Positions 34,870 to 47,816 of a stretch of 64,000 bases of DNA are shown piece by piece; position 1 is the stretch's first letter, and each line of letters starts with the position of its first letter. The notes beneath the pieces are model-generated. The model saw nothing but the letters and a program-made list of their open reading frames with translations. It was not told the origin of the DNA and made no database searches. Source of the DNA: Hirundichthys speculiger (lineage: Eukaryota > Chordata > Actinopteri > Beloniformes > Exocoetidae); contig JAGFBZ010002152.1 in assembly GCA_018398805.1 (NCBI GenBank), positions 1 through 64,000 on the forward strand, in the 5' to 3' direction. A program made the position numbers and the translations under genes.

Positions 34870-35643
34870 GGGTGAATTCCAATTCCTCTCTTAACCCTCA
34901 ATCTCAACCCTCGCCCTTAACCCTCAATTTTTGGCCCTCAATCTAAACCCTCGAAAGTAACTGTCAGGTCTATCTTGTGGTTCAGAAATGGGACGCCCCT
35001 CGAGTGCAGTTACGTCTTCAGACTGAAATGTATCAGAGCCGTGTTGTCTCTGTATTTCCTGAAATGACTCAGGGATAACATTGAAAAGAGCGCCGTATAT
35101 TCTCTAAATAATATTAGCAAATAACACAATAGAAGATACATTATTCAGTCCTCCGTCGCTACACAACAAGGTATACAAGTAACGTGAAGCCGACCCGGAC
35201 CGCCGACGGGACCGGGACACCCGGCCGCCGGTACTGGGACGGCGGACCGGGACCACCAACGAGTACAAGTAACGTTAAGCCGACCGGGACCTCTGCCCGG
35301 GACCGCCGGTCCGGCAGCAAACATCGTAAAGTAAAAAAATAAATGTTACGCAACAACGATGTTAATCCATGAAAAAAGTCTCAAACAAACACAATAAAAT
35401 TGTTTCGTAACATTTATATCTTTAAGATCTACGAAGATACTTACGTTTGTAGCTAGCTTCTGGATAGCCCTTACTTCCAAGGGTGGTGTCGGAAAATCTC
35501 AATTTTGAGGGTGATACAGCCCTCAAACTCGTCCCTCAACTTGACTTGCTAAGAATTGGGACACCACTTGCCCTTAGCGGGAGCGCGCATTTTTGAGACT
35601 GAGGGTTGAGATTGAGGGTTAAGGGAGGAATTGGAATTGGCCC
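34870..35643. mobile_element. PIF/Harbinger-type MITE with TAA target-site duplication
   Basis: The left end is GGGTGAATTCCAATTCCTCT, continuing into CTTAACCCTCAATCTCAACC. The right end in reverse complement is GGGCCAATTCCAATTCCTCC with the same continuation. TAA flanks both sides (34867-34869 and 35644-35646), the trinucleotide typical of PIF/Harbinger. The interior has a very GC-rich patch at about 35185-35320 made of GGGACCGCCGG-type repeats. No coding frame. Confidence 0.8.
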
Positions 35644-35646
35644 TAA

Positions 35647-38600
35647 CGCAGAGCTGGTCTCGGTAGTCTAAGGTCATAAATGACTATGCTCTCTAAGCTT
35701 TTCATTCATGGCTCAGATGTCAAGTTAACTAACTAAAGGGATGACAGCTTAAGCCACATAGGGATGCTCCTAATTATGCATATTTGTGTTGCTTAATAAA
35801 CTTTAACCTGATTTGGTACATAAAAATTCAACCCCTGTTAAGTTTGTGTCAAAGTGAAAACCTTTTTGCTGTAACAGGCTGTAAAAATGTCTGTTTCCCC
35901 CGTTAAAGCTGGATAATTCAACATGGAGATGAGTGGAGACTCGTTTAGGAGCCCGCCCCTAGTGGTCATTCGAGGAACTGCACATTTAGGAGTTTCCTGG
36001 GTCTAAATAATACTGTAGCTCTGCTCTTGAGACTTTCTTTCCTTCTTTGTTTCGTTAGCGTCGTCTGTTATTGTGCTAATCACACACAAATGCACAGCTG
36101 CAAGCAGGAAACAGCTGTATGAGGATGCAGCTGTTCTGTGGTTGCATCCTCATAACTCTGGGTCAAAGTAGACGGGATCCCATTAGATCTGAGCTCTGCC
36201 TCCTCATGTCCACATGGTGTCCAGTCTTTTTCAGTATCACAGCAGGATCAGCTCTATAAATCTCAAATTCTGCTGTCAAACTGTCTCATGAATATGCATT
36301 TCTTTCCTTTGGGTTTTCTGCTCCAGTATCAGGGACGGCTCTGCTGTGTGCACACATATTTACTACATCTTTCCATCCTAATTAACCTGAATGCTTTTCA
36401 ACAAACAACAACCAACTGAGCACATATGCACAGATAAAAGAAACAATTGGACCTAATCCGGGCTACTTTTGGCACTTGTGGCTCAGTTACGGTGCCATGT
36501 GGTCCAGATCTGCCCCAAAGTTGATGAACTGGGCCAAATGTAAGCAGTTAAATAGTTTCAAAGGTCTCACATCACAGCAGCTTTTCAATTTCCATCTCTA
36601 TTTCTGCCTTATTTTTTGCCTGAATACAATTTTTAATTTAGACTTTTTTTTCCCCAAATTAATTTTGTTATAGAGGTGTCCTGTTTTGAGGTCAACAGAC
36701 GCCATGAACATAAAAATATTACTGGAATGTAGCAGTTTTAATACAATTAGCAACATTTCTCCTTTTGTACCGCTGAACTCTGCTGTTTTTGAGTTTGATC
36801 ATAAAGAAGACACTATGGTGTGGTATCTAAATCGTTCTCCACGTCTCCCCACTGACCTTATTGTGACTGGATCCCACATCTGCCCACATCTGCTCTGAAT
36901 ATGTAGCCTACAACAACCTGCACGAACCCAGCAGGACGTCAGTAATGGGTTTACTGTGGCTTCTGCAACTATGATGTCACAGATTTAGAGATGAATGTGT
37001 TTTATATCTGAGCTGCATTACCACTGTCACCTTCCTGCAAGGCTCCAAGTTAAATTCATTCAGCAAAGTTGCATGAAAACACCAGACAAGGCAGCGCCAG
37101 GTCCAAAAATGACCGAGCATTCATTCACAGCCTTTCTGTTCACTTTCACAACAGATACGGAGAGAAATGAGCTGCATCAGGTGCTTGTTTTACTCAGCTT
37201 CAGCTGATTGCATCTTCTCTGACGAGGATTTCAGCATAAGCATTAGATGAAAAGAAGCATTTGCAAAGAGACTGTTTCAATTATGCTTTTGTTGCGAAAG
37301 AAAAAAGACGCCGTGATGCAACTGTTGCAACAGAGACTAGGATGAAAAAAAAAGTCATCAGGGAAATCTTTTCACAGAGCAGCGCCTGCGTTTGCTCACT
37401 AACCTGTATCTCCTCTTCTGTCTGCACCACAGGATCATTTATAATTCAGGACCGAGTCCAACTGGAGGCAGCAGCCTTTTACGCTTCGTTTCATCCATGT
37501 ACGCATGTACGCAAACATGTAGATGATGACATTATTCCACTTTCATTTAAGAACAGATGAGTTTACTTTAAATTTATTGAAAAAGCAGTTACTGTTTGCA
37601 GCTCCTGACTGGTGCGCAACACAAACGCAAACATTATCCATCACAGGACTAATAAGGTGTCAAAGGAATCACAATTCCTCCTGAATCCTCTTCCACAAGG
37701 CTTTCATTTCTTTATGATATAAAGCTTTTTTAAAAAGCTTTTTAATTGCTTTGAATGTGGAAAATGTGGCAGCCTTTAATTAACACCCATTAACTTAACT
37801 GGATGTAAAATATCCATGCAGATAAACACACAGGTGTACATGTTGTAGCAGACTAATGCAAGAATGTACAAGAACAAACTTCCGCTGAATCAGAGAAGCT
37901 ATCGAGTTTGTATATTTGATCACACGTCAAGTTGGTGCTGCGCTGAGTTTATCATTTAAAGATAAACGTGTTAGAAATAGCAGCCACATTTCAGCTCTCC
38001 TTGGTTGCCTGCCTGCATGTCAGAAAAGTATTGATCAGCAAGTTTCACTGAGAGCCGTTCTTCATCTAAAAATGGCGGTTGGTAGCGTTAAACAGCTGAG
38101 CAGGAGAGATGGATGCCAAGAGGTCACGATTATTTATAAAAAAAAAAAGTAATGCTCATTTTTATTTGGATGGTAGACCGGAAGAACGGGGAGTCTTTCC
38201 TCAGCTGGGTTGCGTCTCCTGATACAAACCTTTAGCTAAAAAGGAAAGCGGAGATGTTATATAAGAGAGAACGTGTCAAAGATCTCAACCAGCGGGAGCA
38301 GTTTGCATGAATGTAGCAGAAGCCTGTTTTTTTTAGTGCAAATATAAAAATGAAATCCAGGTTGTACCTAAACTCTTCTGTGGAGCACAGTTACGCTGCA
38401 GGAAATCAGATCTTCACATCAGTAACGATCTGGAAGGAAGGTTTTCACCCAGATAGATGTTCACGTTTGTTCACGAAGACACCGAAAACTGTTTGTTGGT
38501 GAAACGTGACATAAAACTGATCTGTCAGGCATTTATTGATTTCAGTGGTGGTGTTTTTCATGGTAAGAAGAATTAAAAACGAGCCCTTGTTAATATTCAT

Positions 38601-38935
38601 AACAAACTTCTGGGCTCCAAATATACTGTTTGTTGTTTTGGTCTAAAAATGCTGAAAAAAAGAAGAAAACTCATGGAAACCAGCGTGTGTCTCAAGGTCC
38701 AGATTCTAAAAGGAAAACAATGTTTTCATTAACTCTAATCAATATTATTGACCACCCAGGCACCGTTAGAATAACGGCTGAACTTAATTTGCTGTTAATT
38801 ACTAAATGATCAGCACCCACACCGTCACTGCTTCCCTTTAATCCTTTAATTCTTCTTTTCACCCCTGTTTTTTAAGCATCCTCAGAATAATAAAAAGCCA
38901 GTTCACAGAAGTAACATAATATACATTTAGTAGAG
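35647..38935. other. Gene-free stretch
   Basis: No transposon termini, arrays or recognised exons. Small frames at 36686-36898 and 37261-37560 have no recognisable domain. The comparatively low repeat content could reflect unrecognised conserved non-coding DNA, but nothing in the sequence shows it. Confidence 0.5.
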
Positions 38936-39065
38936 TAGAGTAACTTTATTAATCCTAAAGGAAATTAAGGTGTCAAGTAGCAGACTCAATAATACACATT
39001 AAATAATACACATTACAAAAAGAATCAACCATATTGCACACATTAGCATATATACAACATTCACT
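38936..39065 (-). mobile_element. Non-LTR retroposon 3' tail fragment (TTTATTAATCC type)
   Basis: TAGAGTAGAGTAACTTTATT then AATCCTAAAGGAAATTAAGG and GTGTCAAGTAGCAG matches a common teleost retroposon end seen in reverse (ACTTTATTGATCCC...GTGTCACAGTAGC). TAGAG repeats form its tail. Confidence 0.5.
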
Positions 39066-39836
39066 TAAATGGGTAAGGGGGGGTACAGAAGTGTCATTAT
39101 AAGTTTATAAAAGTATAAAATATTATAAGTGTCATTTATGAATTGAGTATATAATGAAACCTTTATTCTTTCCCTTAGCTTCTTCTTTATACATTCGTCT
39201 TGTTGCTCTGAAAAATCCTCCAGAACAAGAAGATTTGAACGGTTCGCACATCATAATACGTGCGACCGCCTCCATCATAATGGCTCCGCCGCCACTCCGA
39301 GGCGGCGCCGGGCTCATCAAACCACATGTCAGAACAATTGATGGGAAGCACACGGTGTAATAGGTCTCTCTGTCCTGGCCGTACTGGTGCTTGATCTCCA
39401 GGGAGATTCATTCACACGACACAGAAATGTCGCCTGCAGCCCGGCGGAGGAAATGGAAAAGCCTCATTTGTGTAAATGAATTGTAACCAGAGATATATAA
39501 AGGAAATGAGCGTTTTAGTTCTGACAGAAGTAACACCAAGAAGGCTTGTAATGACGTTGAACGCATATCCCTTGATAGGGGGGTTGCAGATATCACAGCT
39601 TCCACTCATCTAGGAGAGCTTTCCACAACAGTTTGCAGTGTTTACGTAGAAATCTACGCCCTTTTATTCTGTAGAGCATTGATGGGTCGTGTCTTGTTCT
39701 TCTAAAGTATTCAGATTGTGCTTCAGTGGAGATAAGCCCAAACTCTCCAAAACAAAGGCTTCATAGTTGGCCCAATGCCCTCAGGTAGGTAACGTTCTCT
39801 GCATCTGCCAAACCTAGACTTTCCCATCTGACTGGC
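39066..39836. other. Gene-free stretch
   Basis: A GC-rich patch at 39265-39315 is open on both strands, but no product is recognised. No supported gene. Confidence 0.45.
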
Positions 39837-40532
39837 TGCGGTTACATGATGTTTTTTAATTCGGAATTAATAATTAGGAATTAAATAATTCCGAATTAAA
39901 CTATTTTCCTTCGAGTTTACATGGAAATAGTAATTCCAAATTAAGGTTTACATGGAAAACACGTTTGTTCGGCTTTATCCAACTCCGCTTTAGGTCTGGG
40001 GGTTGGGAAGGGTTCTGATTGGATGGGGGGGGGCGGACGTCTTTACGTCTACCGGAAGAAAACAAACTTAGCTAACTAGGTTAGCAACAACATTCCACTT
40101 ATTTTTGACCTGGGTGGCGTCTCTATCTGTGAAACCTCCTTCATTTAACCTGGCCGCTTTGAAAAGATCACAATTTTAATGTTTCCTGCCATCTGTTCTT
40201 TTAATTATTTCCAGTTCCTCCAAGCTATTTATTAAATAAATCGTCTCTGCTCTTGAACACCGTTTACTGCGTGCTGCCGGAATATAAGCGTAATTGTGAC
40301 AGACGGGCAAGAGAACTAGCATGCGCAGAAAGACGGGAATTAATTTAAACAGGAATGAGTGTAAACATGACCGCGGAATTACTTAATGCGGAATTAAAAT
40401 GGGAATAAACCAGCCACTTACTTCGGAATTAAATTAATTCGGAATTGACATTTTCATATGGAATTAAGTGTTTACATGGTAACTTTTATTCGGCTTTAAC
40501 TTTAATTCTGAATTAAAGAGGAATTAAACACA
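39837..40532 (-). mobile_element. DNA transposon remnant with Myb/SANT-like exon (copy 2)
   Basis: It begins TGCGGTTACATGATGTTTTT like copy 1 at 8159 and has the same interior. The right terminus differs (ends GAGGAATTAAACACAC, lacking CATGTAAACGCA). On the - strand the Myb/SANT-like stretch is still readable in segments (KRTDGRKHKNC, then DATQVKNKWNVVAN), but the first tryptophan is mutated to cysteine and sequence just upstream is deleted. Confidence 0.65.
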
Positions 40533-41270
40533 CTTTTCCACTTCTGCACCAATCCGTTCGACTCTTGGATCTGTGAGGCTTGTAGGAAGCAGCTCGGTCA
40601 TTAAAACCCGTTTATGAATCTGTTTCTGGGCTGACATTAATGCCAGTGGACGTCCTGAACTCTCCATCTACGGAGCGCTTTATCAATCTTTCACCCTTCT
40701 GAGGTTTTAAGTGGCCTTCTGGTTCATCGCTATTGTTCCTAAACGTTTCAACTTTCTAATAAATTTGTTTAAAGTTGATTGAGGAATATCCAGCAGAGAT
40801 TAAATTTCATGACATCATATTGCAGTATTAGTCTTTATTCTATAATTCTGTCACAAATGTTTGTTGATGGTCTGACTGATGCTCAGTGATGAACAGATGT
40901 GGTCGGCTTCTCCTCCGTACAGTTTGTGTTTGTGTCAGATGTTAAGGGGGAAGAATCTATTTTTCAATGCTGAAGCTGTTATAGACGTAACAAAACTTAC
41001 ACATCATTGTGATGGATTACAAATGTCTCTTATTCCATTTAGTGATAGAAGTAATAGCATATCTTACATGTCTTTGTAAAGTACTTATTTAGTGGGGTTC
41101 AGTAAATGCTGCTGCATTAGAAGTAGAAGGTCCTACTCTTTATTAATGCATTTATTACACAAAAGTGCTTCTAATATTGATTATTTAAAGTCCCCAAAAA
41201 AACAAACTTCACCCAAACAGCGAATGTGACCAACTGAAAGGGAAGAAAATAAGTTTGTTCTTTGGAGCAG
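40533..41270. other. Gene-free stretch
   Basis: Nothing supported. Confidence 0.5.
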
Positions 41271-42140
41271 CCCTTACCAAAAAGTAGTATACTCAAGTAT
41301 ACTTATAAGTATACCTTTTATGAACTAAGTATACTTTCTGTGAACCAATACTTAGGTAAGTATACTTTTCAGATTACTTTGAATGTACTACCAGGAATAT
41401 ACTTAATAAAAGTATACTTAGTTTACACTAATGAGTACACAGACAAAGTTTAAGTATACTGTAAGTATAATATACTTGATATACTTTAAGTTTATGTATA
41501 TTAGCCTATATCCAATAGTAGTTAAAACTTAGTACAAGTATATAAAAATGTTGTACCTGCTTGCATGCAACATTGAGTGTTATTTTACTGTATTATAGTG
41601 GGCTTGTTGTATAGCTATTTTTCTATTTCTGTAGTGTACCGCTTATACTTTACTACATTTACACTGAACTACTATATTTATGTACATACTGTTTATAGGT
41701 TCAAGGAATAGTACTATTCAAGTACAGGTAATAGTATAATTTAAGTATACTCATATACACTTCATTTATACTTGAGGCAATCTTTAGTAGTGTACTTCAA
41801 GTACACTGATGAGTATAGAAATGGTTTACTTTAAGTAAAGGAATAGTACTATTCATGTACAGGCAATAGTATAATTTAAGTACACTCATATATATACCTA
41901 TTTATACTTGAAGTAACCTTAAAGTTTACTTGAGTATACTCAAAAGTGGGCCAAATCAGGATACTTTTAGTATATAAGTATACTTTGTAAGTATACTAAC
42001 TAGTACACGTGTAAGTACACTAGTAGTACATACATATAAGTATACTTGGTACAGTAAAGTATACTTTATAAAGTATACTCAAACCCCATTTAAGTATACT
42101 TGGAAAGGTAAACTTGATGTTTACTTCTTTTTGGTAAGGG
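41271..42140. mobile_element. MITE-like element, CCCTTACCAAAAAG termini, rich in AAGTATACTT
   Basis: The left end CCCTTACCAAAAAG and the right end in reverse complement CCCTTACCAAAAAG are identical over 14 bp. The 870-bp interior is dominated by palindromic AAGTATACTT and AGTACACT motifs in irregular spacing. No coding frame. No convincing target-site duplication was seen, so the superfamily stays open. Confidence 0.7.
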
Positions 42141-42496
42141 AGGTCATATTTAATGTTTGTAAATTCCTGAAAAACAATTTAGAAGATAAGAAGATGCTCA
42201 AGACTTGTTTTCTTTTTAGGTGTGACTTTCTGTGTTTAAATGGAATATTCATGTTGAATTCAGGCGCCCTGATTCAAATTTGACCTGAGCTTAACTAATT
42301 AATCATGTGGAATAATTAATCATGTGGTGTGGAGGAGATCCCGATCACCAGAAAAAAAAAAAATATAATCATTTCTCAAAAGTATGATTATATCTGATAG
42401 CAGGTCTCAGAGGATGTGTCGTCCCTCATCAGGACATCAGGACACTTGGGGACTGACATTCTGTAATATTTACGAAAAGATGTGCCCCAATTCTGT
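42141..42496. other. Gene-free stretch
   Basis: It holds a short direct repeat TTAATCATGTGG (twice, near 42298-42328) and an A run at about 42352-42362. Nothing else. Confidence 0.5.
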
Positions 42497-43172
42497 GATT
42501 AATTGCATTGTATACGAAAAATCAAATAATGAATTCAAAAGTAGTGTAAAATACTCTTTTATTTAAATGTTCTGCTGCCATATGAACTAAAGTGTCATAA
42601 CATTTGTTGTTCAAACACTTTTAACATCAGCACTTGTCAGTAACACAAATTTAGTGTAAATCTCATCTTAAAAAATGTCAAATAAAATAAAGCTTATTGC
42701 CACTGCCAGGACATTAATGTCATCCTGATTTTATAAAAAAATAAAAACAAAGTCTACAAACAAAATCCAACAAAATGATTGTGTCTCAGCACAATCAGAA
42801 CATTAAAACAGGTAATTTCTGAGGTAACAGCAGAAACTTTTAACGGGGAGTTCAACTTGTCAGTTGTTACAAATAACCTTGTTTCTGTTGAATCCTCCGT
42901 CTGGGAGAACTTTAAAATGAAAATGTCCATGTTAAAGTTCACTAACTTTACCAATCCATGTATCATTCATTCTTTCCATTTTCAACTGTCAATCAAAAAT
43001 AAAAAGTGACATTTTATTACTTTTTTTCGTTTTTTAATCTAACACAAAAAATGTTTTTTTTTTTATATATATTTCAATTTTAGACTTGGAACAAAAATAC
43101 GAAATTAAAAACGGGCCACAGTACTGGATTTTTTTAATAATTGAGGACTGGACTTCCTGTTGTCGTTACTCA
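42497..43172. mobile_element. hAT-type element, copy B of the 27782 family, 5'-truncated
   Basis: Colinear and closely similar to 27827-28570 with small indels. It lacks the TAGGGCTGGGCAACG terminus. Non-coding. Confidence 0.65.
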
Positions 43173-44220
43173 TCTTTCCTGCTGAGGCCGACTCTGGTGC
43201 AGTTAACCTGTTCAGGTTATTTAAACTAAATAAAACGGGAGATTTTATTCACTTTTGAAAGGTGTCGTAACTGAAAAAAGGCTGAGAAAGGCTGGTGTAG
43301 ACAATAGGTGTGTTGATGATGTCGTTGGACGCAGAGATTCAAGTCTTTTTATCATTTAATCTATAAATAGATCTGCACACCAGAACTATTTGTCTAGGAT
43401 TAGACGAAGATCACTGTTACAGCCTTTAAAAAACTCCCCAAACACGAGGCTGCAGTGATTCCAGCCACTTATGGTTGAGAAAACATTTAGAGTAAATTCT
43501 TCTAGACAGCTAAAATAAAAACATTACTCTCTAATTCCTGCGTTGGGGAATAACTTTAAAATGCACCTTGTGGGTAAATAACTAAGGTACATATTTGACT
43601 GTGAGACAATGGAAACGAGAGCGACGCATTAATAAAACTATGAATTATTGAGCATGTTTACTAGCTGTGTACCAAAGCTTCTGCAAATGTCCTCAGCGAG
43701 GGGTCTCTTATTTCTATTTATAATAGCACACATCAGCCCCCCCCCCACCCCCCGCCCTCGCCCTAAAATCTCTACTGTCATAAATGAGATGCTTGAACAA
43801 GCATTTAAACAAAACCTCTCTGACCAACCGTTTGCTGCACGGATTCAGATCAACAGACCTCACAGGAGGGGGGACATTTTTCCCGCCCACACTGAAAGGT
43901 GAGAGAACGATCGTGTTCAACAGGTTGCCTCGAGGCGGCCACCTGAAAGTATATCGCTTAGTCGTTCACGAACATTTCACACACATACGCCTCCTACACC
44001 ACACGGTTAATTAATTCTAATTTGACTGGCTGTGGCCTCACCTCCCACACTCAGGCCTCCTCATGGTGCCTGGAAAAAAAATGTTACGGCTTTTTTAGAG
44101 CGTGAAGAAGATGAGCCGGGTGAAGCAAAAGCAGGAACAAGAAAAATTAGTTTTATGAGGTTTCATATTAGGTTCTTAAATACTTTTTTGTTTTTTTTTT
44201 GAGGCACACACGGTATTCAC
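43173..44220. other. Gene-free stretch
   Basis: No supported exon. A short C-rich tract lies at about 43737-43756. Confidence 0.5.
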
Positions 44221-44572
44221 TAGGGGTGACTATTGGCAAGGACCTCGCAATAGCAATCATGATACTACGTCACGATGCGATATTATCGTGATATCACGAT
44301 ATATTGTGGTATTCTACCCAGTTAATATCAAAATTAAAAGTAGAGATGAAAAATCAAGTTGCTGTATATGTTCATCAGATGATATTGATCATTCAGAGGA
44401 CAAATTGAGTCAAAACTATTTGCTTCAAAACAACCTATTTATTGTTTATTATTAATGTTTTTGCACATTTAACCATTAGTAACCAATAAAAAAATCGATA
44501 CTAGGAGCTGAAAAATCGATATTATATTGGACGGCAGAAAATCGCGATATATTGCCAAATCGATTTTTTTTT
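44221..44572. mobile_element. hAT-type MITE, TAGGGGTGACTATTGGC terminus, right end missing
   Basis: The left end is TAGGGGTGACTATTGGCAAG with ATCGTGATATCACGATATA subterminal repeats. The right part ends in ATCGCGATATATTGCCAAAT then CGATTTTTTTTT, where a complementary terminus (GCCAATAGTCACCCCTA) would be expected. The 35-bp minisatellite begins there instead. Confidence 0.6.
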
Positions 44573-45766
44573 GCCTCCGTTACTCCTACTGCGCTTCTAT
44601 CTGAAACGCCTCCGTTGCTCCTGCTGCACTTCTATCTGAAACGCCTCCGTTACTCCTACTGCACTTCTACCTGAAACGCCTCCGTTACTCCTACTGCACT
44701 TCTACCTGAAACGCCTCCGTTACTCCTACTGCACTTCTACCTGAAACGCCTCCGTTACTCCTACTGCACTTCTACCTGAAACGCCTCCGTTACTCCTACT
44801 GCACTTCTACCTGAAACGCCTCCGTTACTCCTACTGCACTTTCTACCTGAAACGCCTCCGTTACTCCTACTGCACTTCTACCTGAAACGCCTCGTTACTC
44901 TACTGCACTTCTACCTGAACGCCTCCGTTACTCCTACTGCACTTCTACCTGAAACGCCTCCGTTACTCCTACTGCACTTCTACCTGAAACGCCTCCGTTA
45001 CTTGTTACCTACTGCACTTCTACCTGAAACGCCTCCGTTACTCTACTACTGCACTTCTACCTGAAACGCCTCCGTTACTCCTACTGCACTTCTACCTGAA
45101 ACGCCTCCGTTACTCCTACTGCACTTCTACCTGAAACGCCTCCGTTACTCCTACTGCACTTCTACCTGAAACACCTCCGTTACTCCTACTGCACTTCTAC
45201 CTGAAACGCCTCCGTTACTCCTACTGCACTTCTACCTGAACGCCTCCGTTACTCCTACTGCACTTCTACCTGAAACGCCTCCGTTACTCCTACTGCACTT
45301 CTACCTGAAACGCCTCCGTTACTCCTACTGCACTTCTACCTGAAACGCCTCCGTTACTCCTACTGCACTTCTACCTGAAACGCCTCCGTTACTCCTACTG
45401 CACTTCTACCTGAAACGCCTCCGTTACACTCCTACTGCACTTTCTACCTGAAACGCTCCGTTACTCCTACTGCACTTCTACCTGAAACGCCTCCGTTACT
45501 CCTACTACTGCACTTCTACCCTGAAACGCCCTCCGTTACTCCTACTGCACTTCTACCTGAAACGCCTCCGTTACTCCTACTGCACTTCTACCTGAAACAC
45601 CTCCATTACTCCTACTGCACTTCTACCTGAAACACCTCCGTTACTCCTACTGCACTTCTACCTGAAACGCCTCCGTTACTCCTACTGCACTTCTACCTGA
45701 AACACCTCCATTACTACTACTGCACTTCTACCTGAAACGCCTCCGTTACTCCTACTGCACTTCTAC
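44573..45766. repeat. Minisatellite, 35-bp unit, about 34 copies
   Basis: The unit is CGCCTCCGTTACTCCTACTG followed by CACTTCTACCTGAAA. The first two units at the left edge are the most diverged (TATCTG, GCTGCTC variants). Others carry single-base changes or 1-5 bp indels. The array abuts a truncated hAT MITE on its left. Confidence 0.95.
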
Positions 45767-47393
45767 GGCGCGGTTGCTTCTGTCCAAGTCAACTCTGGAC
45801 GGTGTCACGGTTCAGCTGGAGGTACAGTTGTGGCTCGCAGCAAAAGGGCTGCTTTAAATGTTTATTATTAAACCAGATACAGGTAAAGACTAAAAACTAC
45901 ACAAAACATGCATGGGAAGCTAGTCCTTCACAATAAAACACGAAGTAAAGCGAACCAATATCCAGAAGAGAAACTAAAAACAAGAAACCATAATTGAAGT
46001 ATCAAAGAATACACAAAGAAGGTTACTACTCAACAAACAAAGAAGTTTTACAAAATAGATAAGTATAGAAGACCAAGGCTAAACTCACCAAACAAAAAGG
46101 TTTCATCAGAAACATCAGAAGTGAGAAAACATGAAAACATGAAAACATACAAGTCTGGTCACACAAAACTTCATTAATCACTCAAAACGGCTTCTCCGCC
46201 AGCTGAGACCTTTACTTGTGCTTTGGTTTGAACGTAGAAAGAAGATTTAATCATTTCTGTGAGGTCACTTTGAGATAAGCCTGGACAGCCATCTTGGTTC
46301 TTTTCATTTAGTTTTGACTTGCAGGCGGCAGGAACAGACGAACAGATTCAGAGAAAAATTGTCTCCAGATGCCGTTTGAAAGTCATTCAAGCAGAAACAA
46401 AGCTTGTGATGTTGGCAGAGCGACAGCCAGGCTGGCATAAACAAAAGAACCGTGGTGGAGCACGGCCAACAGTGAATGACAGTTTTATGGTAAGAAATAA
46501 AAATAAAAAAAAACTTGCTGATCCAAGATGTTATTAGCAAATCTGCGGCCATCTTGTTGGTTTTGAATTGTGATGTGAGCGTCACATAAACTCCTCCCCT
46601 GCCCTTTTGTGACCGATTCGGTACATCCTGTACCGGTGGAAATGCCCATGAATGGGAGGGTACCAGACCCATTTCACAAAAGAGAACTTTTGCAAAGTGA
46701 TTGTGTATGTCTAGCCAGGATAACTGATAATAATTAGATATTTGGTGATATCAAACAAGAAATGAATCTACGTTTTATTGTATGTCAACGCACATTATTT
46801 CAAACACGGATCATTGTGTGTGTGTTTGTGTGTGTTTGTGTGTTTGTGTGTGTGAGGAACAGCTTCACCCTCCCATCTCGTTTAATTCTGTCTTTCATAT
46901 TTCTCTCTTTAATACACTATTGGAGAGAAAGAATCCCTCTATAATTCCCCCAAACGTGGTAACGTTACTTAACAGCCAGTGGGAGTGAAAGTACATTTTT
47001 ACTTTAATTTAGTTAACAGCCTCACTATTGCAACCCTATTCTTCAAATTCAAATTCAAAATTCAAAAATACTTTATTATTCTTCTACCACATTGTCCCAG
47101 AGGCAGCTGAGGACGGCTCCGTTTGTCCAGACGCTGCCGTCATGCATCAGCGGAGCATCGGCCTCATTAATAAAAACATTAACTCACAACAGCTGATCAA
47201 TAGCCATTCACTCAGGTTGACTGATCCGCCCCACCGGTGAGATCGATGGACAGCGTTAATCTCCTGTGATCAAAGCCGGAGACGGTGGGTGGACCGTGGA
47301 CACGTCTCACTTCAAAACTGAAGATTCTCATCTGTGCATGACATTGATTAGAGACGTGGGCGTGCACCAATACTGACACCCACGCACGCCTGA
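45767..47393. other. Gene-free stretch upstream of cck
   Basis: It includes a (GT)n tract at 46816-46853 and a retroposon tail fragment at 47040-47112. A 122-codon - strand frame at 46304-46672 has no recognisable domain and no support as a gene. Confidence 0.5.
47040..47112 (-). mobile_element. Non-LTR retroposon 3' tail fragment with (GAATTT)n tail
   Basis: TTCAAATTCAAATTCAAAAT then ATACTTTATTATTCTTCT resembles other reverse-oriented teleost tails in this window (38936 and 56257), where a simple-repeat tail precedes CTTTATT. Confidence 0.45.

Positions 47394-47436
<43 letters not shown>
47394..47436. repeat. (CA)n microsatellite
   Basis: About 21 CA units, 380 bp upstream of the cck TATA box. 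Confidence 0.9.
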
Positions 47437-47438
<2 letters not shown>

Positions 47439-47751
47439 CTCCTGACTAAGATGCTGGATAAAAATATTCCCAACTTTCTGATAATTCAGCAGCACTTTAA
47501 AGCTACACTTCTGATCACTTTGTTTTCTAAGCACAACAGGCGGTTACTCTCGTACATAAATGTAAAACAGGTAACAGGTAACAGCAGGTAACAGCAGGTA
47601 ACAGGATCGTTTCTGGTCCTCAGGTGGAAGTTTATGACGAGCAAACAGACAATAAATCTGAAGTAAACTCCTCTGTCATCGAGGATGTAACTAATGTGCT
47701 CACATCACATCAGCAAACACTGTGGAGCACACAGGATGCACATGGAGGTAA

Positions 47752-47792
47752 AACACACACACACACACACGCACACACGCACACGCACACAC
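47752..47792. repeat. (CA)n microsatellite in the cck proximal promoter
   Basis: CA repeats with three CG-type interruptions (ACGCAC) end about 25 bp upstream of the TATA box. Confidence 0.85.
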
Positions 47793-47816
47793 AGTCTGAG
47801 AGGGAGCTGAGCCGAG

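Noticed and set aside
46304..46672. 122-codon - strand frame upstream of cck
   Set aside because: No recognisable domain, no signal of a conserved exon, and opposite-strand overlap; a chance frame is the simpler reading.
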